Shown here: positions 31,509 to 39,380 of the stretch, in pieces
Layout of the letters: each line of letters starts with the position of its first letter
How positions within the stretch are numbered: position 1 is the stretch's first letter
From: JAKFXL01 sp947085765
GTDB lineage: Bacteria; Pseudomonadota; Gammaproteobacteria; Tenderiales; Tenderiaceae
Direction of reading: 5' to 3'
Assembly: GCA_947085765.1 (NCBI GenBank)
Contig: CAMTXZ010000143.1
Location: forward strand, 1-39,380
Length of the DNA: 39,380 nucleotides
Position numbers and translations under genes: made by a program
The notes under the pieces: model-generated
Database searches by the model: none
Told to the model about the DNA's origin: nothing
What the model saw: only the letters and a program-made list of their open reading frames with translations

Positions 31509-33166
31509 GCCGCCAACTCTGGAGTTTTCACGGTGGCATTCACCCCCCCCAGTACAAGGAGCTGTCTAACCAGCGCCCCATTGCACAGGCCGCCATCGCC
31601 GCCGAACTGGTGATACCGCTGCATCAACACATCGGCCAATCCGCCGCACCTATCGTCGAAATAGGTGCGCAGGTGCTCAAGGGGCAGGAGATCGCCCGCG
31701 CCCAAGGCTACGTCAGCGCCTCGGTGCACGCCTCCAGCTCTGGCACCGTCATTGCCATCGAAGAGCGCCCGATCCCCCACCCATCTGGTATGAGCGCCCC
31801 CTGCATTGTCATCGCCACCGATGGCGAAGATCGCTGGCAGAAACAGCCGCCCGTTGACGGCCACTACACCGAGATGGAGCCGAGCCACCTCCGCAACTTG
31901 GTACGCGCGGCCGGGATTGTGGGGCTTGGTGGCGCCGGTTTCCCCAGCTTCATCAAACTCAACCCCACCGGCAAGGTGATAGATACCCTGATCTTCAATG
32001 GTGTTGAGTGTGAACCCTACATCACCTGCGACGACATGCTGATACGTGAGCGCGCCAGCGAGATTGTCGCCGGCATCAACATCATGCGCCACGCGCTCCA
32101 GGCCCGTGAGGTACTGGTTGCCATCGAGGACAACAAACCCGAGGCGATCGCCGCCATGCGCCAGGCCAGCGCCAACGCCAATGAATCCGGAATCGAGGTG
32201 GTCATCGTGCCGACCCGATACCCGCAAGGGGGCGAAAAGCAGCTGATCAAGGTACTCACCGGCAAGGAGGTCCCCAGCAACGGTCTGCCGTTTCAGATCG
32301 GCATCGTCGTCCAGAACGTTGCCACGGCCTACGCCATTCACCGCGCCATCAACCACGGCCAGCCGCTGGTATCGCGCATCGTCACCATCACCGGCGACGG
32401 CGTAAAGGAACCGCGCAATCTGGAGGTGCCGATCGGCACCCCAATCCAGCACCTGATCGATCAGTGTGGCGGGACCACCGGAGATATCGAGCGTGTCATC
32501 ATCGGCGGGCCGATGATGGGTTTTGCCATGCACAGCACCGCCATCCCACTCATCAAGACCAGCAACTGCATTCTGGTGACCCGTAAACCGGATCAGCCGC
32601 CGCCCCTGGAGATGCCCTGCATCCGTTGCGGCGCCTGTGCTGAAGTCTGCCCGGTGGAGCTGCTGCCACAACAACTCTATTGGCACGCCCGCGCCAAGGA
32701 GTTCGACAAGACGCAGGAGTATGACCTCTTTGACTGCATCGAATGTGGCTGCTGCTCCTATGTCTGCCCCAGCAACATCCCGCTGGTGCACTACTACCGT
32801 TTTGCCAAGACCGAGATCTGGTCCCAGGAGCGTGAGAAAGAGAAGGCCGACCAGGCACGCAAGCGCCACGAGTTCCGCTTGTCCCGCATCGAGCGTGAAC
32901 AGTTTGAAAAAGAGGCGCGGCTGGCGCAGAAACGGGCCGCCGTGCAGCAGAAGGCCGACAGCGGCGACAAGGGCGAGGCCGATAAACAGGCCACCATCCA
33001 GGCCGCCCTGGATCGGGCGCAGGCCAAAAAAGAGCAGCAGCAGGAGCCGCCCAAAAACACCGCCGCGCTCACACCGGCGCAGCAGCGTTTGGTGGATGAG
33101 GCGGATGCCCGCCGTGCCCGCCTCGACGCCGCCACCACTGCCGCCAGCAACAAAGAAGCCGAGTAG
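31505..33166 (+). CDS. rsxC: Rsx/Rnf electron transport complex subunit C
   Basis: A 553-aa peripheral subunit with flavin/NADH-binding and SLBB-like regions (VGLGGAGFPSFIKL near residue 140, NGVECEPYITCDD) and two 4Fe-4S motifs near the C-terminal third: CIRCGACAEVCPVELL and CIECGCCSYVCPSNIP. The last 120 residues are a charged, Ala/Lys/Glu-rich helical tail. The tail is shorter than in E. coli RsxC, whose long repeats extend the protein to about 740 aa. The start is set by the ATGA overlap with rsxB and the conserved GGIHPP motif close to the N-terminus. Confidence 0.97.
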   Translation: MSRQLWSFHGGIHPPQYKELSNQRPIAQAAIAAELVIPLHQHIGQSAAPIVEIGAQVLKGQEIARAQGYVSASVHASSSGTVIAIEERPIPHPSGMSAPCIVIATDGEDRWQKQPPVDGHYTEMEPSHLRNLVRAAGIVGLGGAGFPSFIKLNPTGKVIDTLIFNGVECEPYITCDDMLIRERASEIVAGINIMRHALQAREVLVAIEDNKPEAIAAMRQASANANESGIEVVIVPTRYPQGGEKQLIKVLTGKEVPSNGLPFQIGIVVQNVATAYAIHRAINHGQPLVSRIVTITGDGVKEPRNLEVPIGTPIQHLIDQCGGTTGDIERVIIGGPMMGFAMHSTAIPLIKTSNCILVTRKPDQPPPLEMPCIRCGACAEVCPVELLPQQLYWHARAKEFDKTQEYDLFDCIECGCCSYVCPSNIPLVHYYRFAKTEIWSQEREKEKADQARKRHEFRLSRIEREQFEKEARLAQKRAAVQQKADSGDKGEADKQATIQAALDRAQAKKEQQQEPPKNTAALTPAQQRLVDEADARRARLDAATTAASNKEAE

Positions 33167-33167
33167 A

Positions 33168-34214
33168 ATGCATCTCAACACCTCCAGCTCCCCCCACACT
33201 CACAGCGCCAACGGTCTCTCCGTTGTGATGCTGCGGGTGGTCTACGCCCTGATCCCGGCCATCGCCGCCTACGCCTGGCTGTTCGGCTGGGGTGTGATCA
33301 TCAACCTGCTGCTGGCCACCATTACAGCACTGGCAACTGAGGCGGTCATGTTGCGACTGCGCCGCCACCCCATCACCCCGTTTCTCAAAGATGGTAGCGC
33401 GCTGGTCACGGCACTGCTGTTGGCAATCGCCATACCACCCCTGGCGCCGTGGTGGCTGGTTGTGGTCGGCACCGCCTTTGCGCTGGTCTTTGGCAAACAC
33501 ATTTACGGCGGTCTCGGTTTTAACCCGTTCAACCCGGCCATGGTCGGCTACGTGATGCTGCTCATCTCCTTCCCACGCGAGATGACCACCTGGGCGGCGC
33601 CGCTCAGCCCGGACAATCAAGGCCTCGATCTCGGCCAGAGCCTGGCATGGGTCTTTAGTGGCGCACTGCCGGCCGGTGTATCGCTGGATGGTCTCACCTC
33701 GGCAACGGTGCTGGACACGCTCAAGACACAACTGAAACTTGACCAGAGCATCGACCAGATCAGCGCCAGTCCCATTTTTGGCGCCATGGGCGGCGCAGGC
33801 TGGCAGTGGATCAACCTCGCCATTCTTGGTGGAGGCCTCTGGCTGATCTACAAAAACGTAATCAGCTGGCACGTGCCCGTGGCGATGCTTGGCAGTCTGG
33901 CGCTGATGGCCCTGCTCTTTTTTGCCGTTGAACCGACCCGCCACGCCTCGCCACTCTTCCACCTGTTTAGCGGCGGGGCGATGCTGGGGGCATTTTTCAT
34001 CGCCACCGATCCGGTCAGTGGCGCCACCAGCATCAAGGGGCGGCTCTGGTTTGGCGCGGGTGTCGGCATCCTCACTTACATCATTCGCAGCTGGGGTGGC
34101 TACCCCGACGCAGTGGCCTTTGCAGTACTGCTGATGAACATGGCAGCCCCCACCATCGACCACTACACCAAGCCGACCGTCTTTGGCCACAGGAAAGGTT
34201 CCGATGGTCGGTAA
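33168..34214 (+). CDS. rsxD: Rsx/Rnf electron transport complex subunit D
   Basis: A 348-aa polytopic membrane subunit homologous to NqrB. It has about nine hydrophobic helices, with family motifs LKDGSALVTALLLAIAIPP, FGKHIYGGLGFNPFNPAMVGY and, near the C-terminus, TDPVSGATS. The last holds the Thr that carries covalent FMN in this family (S/T-G-A-T). The start ATG 33168 lies 1 nt after the rsxC stop; the longer open frame upstream is inside rsxC and rejected. It overlaps the start of rsxG. Confidence 0.97.
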   Translation: MHLNTSSSPHTHSANGLSVVMLRVVYALIPAIAAYAWLFGWGVIINLLLATITALATEAVMLRLRRHPITPFLKDGSALVTALLLAIAIPPLAPWWLVVVGTAFALVFGKHIYGGLGFNPFNPAMVGYVMLLISFPREMTTWAAPLSPDNQGLDLGQSLAWVFSGALPAGVSLDGLTSATVLDTLKTQLKLDQSIDQISASPIFGAMGGAGWQWINLAILGGGLWLIYKNVISWHVPVAMLGSLALMALLFFAVEPTRHASPLFHLFSGGAMLGAFFIATDPVSGATSIKGRLWFGAGVGILTYIIRSWGGYPDAVAFAVLLMNMAAPTIDHYTKPTVFGHRKGSDGR

Positions 34215-34872
34215 ACAGATGTCCACCGCCGCCGCCATCCTCGGTGGCTTTGCCATTCTTTGTGCCGGCGCGGTGGGTTTCATCTACGACAGCACCCGTG
34301 TACAGATCGAAGATAATGAGCGGGCTGCCCGGGTGGCGGCGCTGCATGAGTTGATTCCGCCCAAATTGCATGACAATGATCTTTACATTGATGCAATCAC
34401 TGCCGAGTCACACAACTGGCTGGGCAGCAAAAAAGCGGTGCCGGTCTACCGCGCCCGGATGGACGATGAACCGATCGCTGTCATCATCGCCGCCGAGGCG
34501 CCCGACGGCTACAGCGGCACCATCAAACTGCTGGTGGCGATTCGTTACAACGGCGAGCTGGCCGGTGTGCGGGTAGTCAACCACAGAGAGACCCCGGGGT
34601 TAGGCGACTACATTGATGCAGAACGCTCCGACTGGATCAGACAGTTTGCTGGCCGCTCCCTGACCAATCCTGATGAAAAGCAGTGGCAGGTAAAAAAGGA
34701 TGGTGGCGCCTTCGACAGCAACACCGGCGCCACCATCAGCCCCCGTGCCGTGGTTAAGGCTGTGCACCACGCCCTGACGTATTACAATAGCCATCGCGAC
34801 CAGCTGTTTGCACCAGCCACGCCGCCGCAGAGTCCGGCAAAAAATCCAGCGGAGAGTGCCCGTCATGAGTAA
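34204..34872 (+). CDS. rsxG: Rsx/Rnf electron transport complex subunit G
   Basis: A 222-aa subunit with one N-terminal membrane helix (about residues 8-28) and a periplasmic FMN-binding domain. The flavinylation motif is SNTGATISPRAV near residue 180, where Thr carries covalent FMN. HRETPGLGDYI is also typical. ATG 34204 is supported by AGGAAAGG shortly upstream, and the frame overlaps the rsxD end by 11 bp. A short Pro/Ala-rich tail follows the domain, and its end overlaps rsxE by 8 bp. Confidence 0.96.
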   Translation: MVGKQMSTAAAILGGFAILCAGAVGFIYDSTRVQIEDNERAARVAALHELIPPKLHDNDLYIDAITAESHNWLGSKKAVPVYRARMDDEPIAVIIAAEAPDGYSGTIKLLVAIRYNGELAGVRVVNHRETPGLGDYIDAERSDWIRQFAGRSLTNPDEKQWQVKKDGGAFDSNTGATISPRAVVKAVHHALTYYNSHRDQLFAPATPPQSPAKNPAESARHE

Positions 34873-35554
34873 AAGTTACAGCGAAATCAGCCGCGATGGC
34901 TTCTGGACCAACAACGTCGGTCTGGTGCAGATCCTCGGTCTCTGTCCGCTGCTGGCCGTCAGCACCTCCACCGTCAACGGCATCGGCCTGGGCATCGCCA
35001 CCACCCTGGCGCTGGTCTTCTCTAACCTGCTGGTCTCGTTGATCCGCAACGTGGTAAAGCCTGAGGTGCGCATCCCGGTGTTTGTGATGATCATCGCCTC
35101 AGTGGTGACCGTCATCGAACTGTCGATGAACGCCTGGTTCCATGAGCTCTACAAAATCCTCGGCATCTTTGTGCCACTGATCGTCACCAACTGCGCCCTG
35201 CTCGGCCGCGCCGAAGCCTTTGCCTTCAAAAACAGCCCCGACCGCGCCGCGCTCGACGGCCTGACCATGGGGCTTGGCTTCACCGCCGTGCTGGTACTGC
35301 TTGGCACCATCCGCGAAATACTCGGCAGCGGCACCATCCTCGCACAGGCGCACATGATGTTTGGTGAGCTGGGCAACCACCTCACCATCACCCTGATCGA
35401 CAACTACCACGGCTTCCTGCTGGCTATCCTGCCACCCGGCGCCTTCATCGGCCTGGGGCTGATCATCGCCGTTAAAAATCTCATTGATGATCGCAACAAA
35501 CGCCAAGCGGCACTGCAACCCAAAATCATCACCGCCAACTTGAAGACAGCCTGA
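34865..35554 (+). CDS. rsxE: Rsx/Rnf electron transport complex subunit E
   Basis: A 229-aa polytopic subunit, paralogous to RsxA, with FWTNNVGLVQILGLCPLLAVS at the N-terminus and VPLIVTNCALLGRAEAFA in the middle, the Cys-containing segments that form the half-channel iron site in this family. Six hydrophobic helices are apparent. It is the last gene of rsxABCDGE. In many gammaproteobacteria nth (endonuclease III) follows rsxE, but it does not do so here. Confidence 0.97.
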   Translation: MSKSYSEISRDGFWTNNVGLVQILGLCPLLAVSTSTVNGIGLGIATTLALVFSNLLVSLIRNVVKPEVRIPVFVMIIASVVTVIELSMNAWFHELYKILGIFVPLIVTNCALLGRAEAFAFKNSPDRAALDGLTMGLGFTAVLVLLGTIREILGSGTILAQAHMMFGELGNHLTITLIDNYHGFLLAILPPGAFIGLGLIIAVKNLIDDRNKRQAALQPKIITANLKTA

Positions 35555-35616
35555 ATTCAACGGAGATTCCCGATCAGCGTTTCTGTTGCGATAGTGGCGC
35601 AACCGCAGTCATGTCG

Positions 35617-35622
35617 TATAAT
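35617..35622 (+). promoter_or_regulatory. Possible -10 element before the SH3 lipoprotein gene
   Basis: A perfect TATAAT lies about 110 bp upstream of the lipoprotein gene. No good -35 is found at 16-18 bp, so this is weak evidence for a promoter separating the gene from the rsx operon. Confidence 0.3.
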
Positions 35623-35733
35623 TTCCCGGCACAGATTGCCAGTAGTGAATATGGCAATTATCAATATTGGTAGTGTTACCTAATTTATTAGAGTCACTCA
35701 TTGAACAGAATTTTCGCAAGCAGGTGGCGGTAA

Positions 35734-36492
35734 ATGAGAGGTAGTCATTGGGTACGATGTGCAACGTTTACGTTGTGGGGAGTAGTGATGGCCGGATGCA
35801 CTACCTGGCAGGCCGCTCCATTGCCACCTACACACTATGATGAACAGCAGCGTCAGATCGAAGAGCAACAGCGTCAGGTTCAAGAGCAGCAGCGTCAGAT
35901 CACACGTTTGCAGCAGAGTCTGGCTGACAAGCAATCCGAGATCAATAACCTGCGGGTCCATCAGCAGGATCAGGTAAAGGAGCTGAAGGAGACCACAACT
36001 CAGGCCGCGCGTGCCGAGGTTAAGCTGCGCCGATTCGCCTCCGAGGCCGACGTTGCATCACTGCTCGTCGAGGTGGAGATGGCGATGGAGGCGCTGGTAG
36101 CCGCGCTGGGCACAGAACGCGAAGTTCCGTTGCAGCTGCTGGCGCAGCGGCTGTTAGACGCCTCATCCGCCGCTTTTAAACGAGACAACAAATACAGCGT
36201 CGCTGCCGATCTTGCGGCACAGGCCGAACAGCTCATCAACCTACTCATGAATAACCTCGCGCCGCCAAATACGCGAGCAGCGCCAGAGGTTCCTCTGAAG
36301 ATTACTATCCCACTCAAAATAAAGGTCGATAGCAACCTGCGCCGTCAACCCAATACCAGTGCCGTTGTACTCGGCGTGTTGCCAAAGGCGACGCCGGTGG
36401 TCGCTCGCGCCGCCCAGGGGCAATGGCTCCGGGTGCAAACCGAGAATGGAGACTCAGGATGGGTATTTGGTAATTTTCTGGAGCCTCGCTAA
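35734..36492 (+). CDS. Coiled-coil lipoprotein with C-terminal SH3 domain
   Basis: A 252-aa predicted lipoprotein: a short N-terminal hydrophobic segment ends in the lipobox VVMAGC with Cys22. Residues about 34-90 are a Gln/Glu-rich coiled coil with a seven-residue repeat based on EEQQRQ. After a helical middle part, residues about 188-252 form a bacterial SH3 domain (KVDSNLRRQPNTSAVVLGVLP and GDSGWVFGNFLEPR). Such proteins usually bind peptidoglycan or other envelope partners; the specific role is unknown. It stands alone between rsxE and the convergent diguanylate cyclase gene. Confidence 0.87.
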   Translation: MRGSHWVRCATFTLWGVVMAGCTTWQAAPLPPTHYDEQQRQIEEQQRQVQEQQRQITRLQQSLADKQSEINNLRVHQQDQVKELKETTTQAARAEVKLRRFASEADVASLLVEVEMAMEALVAALGTEREVPLQLLAQRLLDASSAAFKRDNKYSVAADLAAQAEQLINLLMNNLAPPNTRAAPEVPLKITIPLKIKVDSNLRRQPNTSAVVLGVLPKATPVVARAAQGQWLRVQTENGDSGWVFGNFLEPR

Positions 36493-36522
36493 GTCGCGAT
36501 CAAAGCAACCAGGCAGCGCGCA

Positions 36523-38184
36523 CTAAACAATACCGCAACTCTCCACATCCACCGCACAGCACACCTGGTTACGCCCGGCACGCTTGGCGGCGTAGAGCAT
36601 CTGGTCGGCACGCGCAATTACCAAATATGCCGTGTCATCGCTGCTGCAGACATCTGCCACACCTATGCTGAGGGTAACCACCATAGATTGATCGTTATAA
36701 TCATAAGTGGCGTTCTGCACTTGGGCGCGAATCCGTTCCGCCATTTCCAGAGCTGCCGATATCATCGTCTCGGGTAATACGATGACAAACTCTTCACCAC
36801 CGTAACGCGCCGCATAATCGATACTACGAATTGACGCGGAAAATATCTTGGCCACACTTGCCAACACATAGTCACCCGCCAGATGGCCATAGGTATCATT
36901 GAGTATTTTGAAGTGGTCGATGTCCATCAAGAGCACGCTGAAGGAACGCTGATTACGCTTGAAACGTGCAAACTGGTTGGCCAGAATATCATCGAGCTTC
37001 TTGCGGTTATAAAGCCCTGTGAGGCTATCGGTAACGGACAGTGTCTCCAGCAGCTGATTCTGTTTTTGCAACTCCAGACTGGCGGCCTCGAACTCCTCGT
37101 GGCTATGGCGCAGGTTATCCGCCATCTGATTAAACACCTGAGTCAAACGGCCGAGTTCATCACGCCGTACCACCGGGAGCTGCATGGCCAGATCTCCGGC
37201 GGCAATGCGGCCCGCGGCGCGAGTCAGACTCTTCAGCGGCGTGACAATTGATCGCCCCATGCGCCAGGCGACCAACCCCACCAACAGTGTAAGTCCGCCC
37301 ACCAGCGCCAGAAACAGATTGCGAAAGGCGGTCCATGCTTGATAAATATCGGCGCGGTCTCTCTCTACCACCACAATAACCGGCAGTGCCGGTGACACCT
37401 TAGTGATCCCGAGAACCGTGCGATGCAACTGTCCCTCAAATATCATGGGGGCATCCCCTTGTGTGCGCAGACGCTGTAGCACTTCTGTCTCTATCGGTAA
37501 CAGTGCGGTAATTAAATCGGCTGTGCCAAGCAGTGGCCGGCCGACCAGATCCAGCAGCCGCACACTCCCCGGAGAGCTGTTCGCTGCGCGCATAAGGCGG
37601 GGCTGCACCGTACCCAGATCGACTACCGCTGCCAGCGCGCCCAGGGTCTTATTGCCTAGCGACAACACCGGAACGGCTAAAGTGAAAGTGGTAGTGCCAT
37701 GGATCTCATTCCAGTGCGGCGGAACAATGATGATGCCTTCCGTCGCAGCAGTTGCTGACCAGGAGACTGGCAACATACCCGCTGTGGCTACACCACCACT
37801 GCTGGCAACGATCTGCCCAGTAGCATCCAGCACAATCAGCTCCAGCAGCGGATCGAGCTTCTCCTCTACTAAACGCAAATAGCGCGACAGCATCTGTGGG
37901 CCTTCTGTGGGGATACCCGACGGCGGACTGAACTGGTAAGAAAGGGTGTTGATAATCGCATCGGAGCCGGAGAGCGCACGCAGCCCCTCTACCCGTTCCG
38001 TAAACCAATGTTCCAATTCGCGGTTGGCATCATTCGCCAACGTATGCAGTTGGTGGGTGACATTCTCAGCGATCATCGCCTCGTTCTGCCAATAAGAAAG
38101 CAGACCCAGACCTACTGAGGGGATAAGCGTGGCCAGAATGGCAAAGATCAGGATCCTGTTCCTGATACTATTTAACAAAATCAC
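36523..38184 (-). CDS. Membrane diguanylate cyclase with periplasmic sensor, HAMP and GGDEF
   Basis: A 553-aa c-di-GMP synthase. A membrane helix (ILIFAILATLIPSVGLGLL), a periplasmic sensor of about 250 residues (Cache-like, with LIVLDATGQIVASSGG), a second helix and a HAMP linker (RAAGRIAAGDLAMQLPV) precede a GGDEF domain. The active site is RYGGEEF and the inhibitory site RSID lies five residues before it, so product inhibition should work. No EAL domain. The start is ambiguous: GTG 38184 is chosen for AAAAGAG about 5 nt upstream; in-frame ATGs at 38220 and 38313 would add 12 or 43 residues with no ribosome site. Confidence 0.9.
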   Translation of the reverse strand: MILLNSIRNRILIFAILATLIPSVGLGLLSYWQNEAMIAENVTHQLHTLANDANRELEHWFTERVEGLRALSGSDAIINTLSYQFSPPSGIPTEGPQMLSRYLRLVEEKLDPLLELIVLDATGQIVASSGGVATAGMLPVSWSATAATEGIIIVPPHWNEIHGTTTFTLAVPVLSLGNKTLGALAAVVDLGTVQPRLMRAANSSPGSVRLLDLVGRPLLGTADLITALLPIETEVLQRLRTQGDAPMIFEGQLHRTVLGITKVSPALPVIVVVERDRADIYQAWTAFRNLFLALVGGLTLLVGLVAWRMGRSIVTPLKSLTRAAGRIAAGDLAMQLPVVRRDELGRLTQVFNQMADNLRHSHEEFEAASLELQKQNQLLETLSVTDSLTGLYNRKKLDDILANQFARFKRNQRSFSVLLMDIDHFKILNDTYGHLAGDYVLASVAKIFSASIRSIDYAARYGGEEFVIVLPETMISAALEMAERIRAQVQNATYDYNDQSMVVTLSIGVADVCSSDDTAYLVIARADQMLYAAKRAGRNQVCCAVDVESCGIV

Positions 38185-38514
38185 AATATCTCTTTTCAAA
38201 TGAAAACCCACTTGGCACATCACGCAGTATACAGACACTGATACAGCAGAATGAGAACTGACCCACCATTTATACGCTAGATTCTGATGGGTAAAAAAGC
38301 AATTATTCACCACACACTTTAAGATGCTGTTTCAAGGCGTTGCTAATATTTTATCCACTTAACATTCTAAGCAATACGACTCCGTAGTTACTCAGGTATA
38401 TGTCAGGTATAGACTTTAAATGACACCTATTTGGATCTCCATTATAAAACTGGTGGCTGCTGCACTGCACCAAACTCATCGTCAAGTTAGTGGCTGCTCT
38501 GAAGGAACAAAGGT
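38185..38514. other. Divergent intergenic region of the cyclase and transporter genes
   Basis: About 330 bp without a credible gene. It is AT-rich and must contain the promoters of both divergent genes. Visible are an inverted pair TGTCA/TGACA (38401-38405 and 38421-38425) and a direct repeat GTGGCTGCT (about 38453 and 38490), roughly 37 bp apart. None matches a regulator site I know. Confidence 0.4.
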
Positions 38515-39380
38515 ATGAACGTCCACCCCATCCCCACATCACGCACGCCACTTATTGGCCTGCTCCTGGTACTCACTGCCGCCGTCGCCTTCTCCACCAA
38601 AGCGATCATCATAAAACTCGCCTACGCTTATGGCGGCCAGGTCAGCCCCATCATCCTGCTGACACTACGCATGGTGATGTCGCTGCCATTTTTTCTCATC
38701 GCTCTGGTTGTTCTTGGGCGCGGCAGCACTCACCCCACACCCCTCAACAGGGGTGATTACCTGCATCTCATTCTCCTGGGGGTGATCGGCTTTTATCTCG
38801 CCGCCTATCTCGATTTTGTCGGACTCAGTTACATCAGCGCCTCGCTGGAACGACTAGTGCTGCTGCTCTACCCAACATTGGTGATACTGCTCTCGGCGCT
38901 GATCTTTCGCCGCGCCATCACCGCCAGAGAAGCGATCGCCCTCATCATCAGTTACCTCGGCATCATAATTGTATTTGCTGAAGAGCTGACCATCTCCGGC
39001 GCCAACATCCTGCTCGGTACCAGCTTCATCTTTGGTAGCGCCACGGCCTACGCCCTCTACCTGATCGGCAGTGGCGTGATGGTAAAACGGATCGGCGCCA
39101 TGCGTTTCACCGCCTACGCCATGACCATCGCCTGCGTAGTCACTATCATCCACTTCGGTTTTGTCTTTGATGAAGCCATCATGACGCTACCAACAACGGT
39201 GTATGGCCTGTCACTGCTCATGGCCATACTCGCCACCGTCATCCCCACCTTTTTAATGAACGCCGGCATCCAGCGCATCGGCGCCAACCCCGCCGCCATC
39301 ATCAGCTCAATGGGACCGGTGATGACAATATTCCTCGCCTATCTTTTTCTGAATGAACAGTTGAGCTATCTACAATCCAT
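38515..39380 (+). CDS. EamA/DMT family transporter (3' end outside the window)
   Basis: The first 288 codons of a polytopic inner-membrane protein of the EamA (drug/metabolite transporter) family, open to the window edge. Members export amino acids or other small metabolites; substrate unknown. Hydrophobic helices alternate throughout, the first EamA repeat begins AAVAFSTKAIIIKLAYAYG, the inter-repeat boundary shows ISASLERLVLLLYP, and the second repeat ends near ANPAAIISSMGPVMTIFLAY and LNEQLS, close to the normal C-terminal part, so only a few residues should be missing. AAAGGT precedes the ATG. Confidence 0.9.
   Translation, partial: MNVHPIPTSRTPLIGLLLVLTAAVAFSTKAIIIKLAYAYGGQVSPIILLTLRMVMSLPFFLIALVVLGRGSTHPTPLNRGDYLHLILLGVIGFYLAAYLDFVGLSYISASLERLVLLLYPTLVILLSALIFRRAITAREAIALIISYLGIIIVFAEELTISGANILLGTSFIFGSATAYALYLIGSGVMVKRIGAMRFTAYAMTIACVVTIIHFGFVFDEAIMTLPTTVYGLSLLMAILATVIPTFLMNAGIQRIGANPAAIISSMGPVMTIFLAYLFLNEQLSYLQS

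Noticed and set aside
31472..33199. A 575-codon open frame on the minus strand opposite rsxC
   Set aside because: It is exactly antisense to a strongly recognised gene, has no family features, and long antisense frames arise from the codon bias of GC-rich genes.
1..39380. CRISPR arrays, tRNA or rRNA genes, complete insertion sequences, attachment sites
   Set aside because: No regularly spaced direct repeats, no tRNA-like cloverleaf with CCA end, no transposase frame and no flanking direct repeats were seen by eye.

Overview
The window reads as chromosomal DNA of a gammaproteobacterium of moderate GC content. The evidence is the gene set and its order: nadC-hda-PerM-pgsA-DUF2066 divergent from purM-purN-DUF3108, dcd-apbC near metG, and a complete rsx/rnf operon. 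No tRNA, rRNA, CRISPR array or intact insertion sequence was seen. The species cannot be named from this sequence.

Layout. Positions 1-2.5 kb (minus strand) hold a chemoreceptor with a strong terminator and a secreted rhodanese. Positions 2.7-16.5 kb (mostly minus strand) are the accessory part. A metZ operon begins with what I read as a SAM-II riboswitch and runs metZ, TPR/glycosyltransferase-like gene C, glycerate kinase, TPR gene B, and then a 14-codon relic of a DUF455 gene. About 5 kb further on, still on the minus strand, a third TPR gene (A) lies beside an intact DUF455 gene, so TPR-DUF455 looks like a duplicated cassette. Between the two copies lie a broken hydantoinase A fragment, a small four-cysteine protein with a possible NHLP-type RiPP leader, a 900-aa subtilisin-like protease without a signal peptide, a 470-bp gene-free stretch, and (plus strand) a lipoprotein that displays a class I cytochrome c on a long Ala/Thr/Val-rich stalk.

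Positions 16.6-25.6 kb are core genes: uppP, a small zinc-ribbon protein, and the tightly overlapping minus-strand run DUF2066-pgsA-PerM-hda-nadC. On the plus strand purM-purN-DUF3108 overlap one another and end in a 15-bp perfect hairpin facing dcd. Positions 25.7-35.6 kb hold apbC, an unrecognised exported protein with its own hairpin, metG, and rsxABCDGE, which encodes an ion-translocating electron-transport complex of the inner membrane. Positions 35.7-39.4 kb hold a coiled-coil/SH3 lipoprotein, a membrane diguanylate cyclase with an intact inhibitory site, and the start of an EamA-family transporter cut by the window end.

Most worth testing are: (1) the NHLP-like peptide, with cysteines exactly eight residues apart, next to the leaderless subtilase, a possible uncharacterised RiPP or peptide-protease pair; (2) a SAM-II riboswitch in a gammaproteobacterium that would also control glycosyltransferase-like and glycerate kinase genes; (3) the duplicated TPR-DUF455 cassette with its relic; (4) the stalked cytochrome lipoprotein. 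Functions come from motif recognition by eye; no database search was possible.
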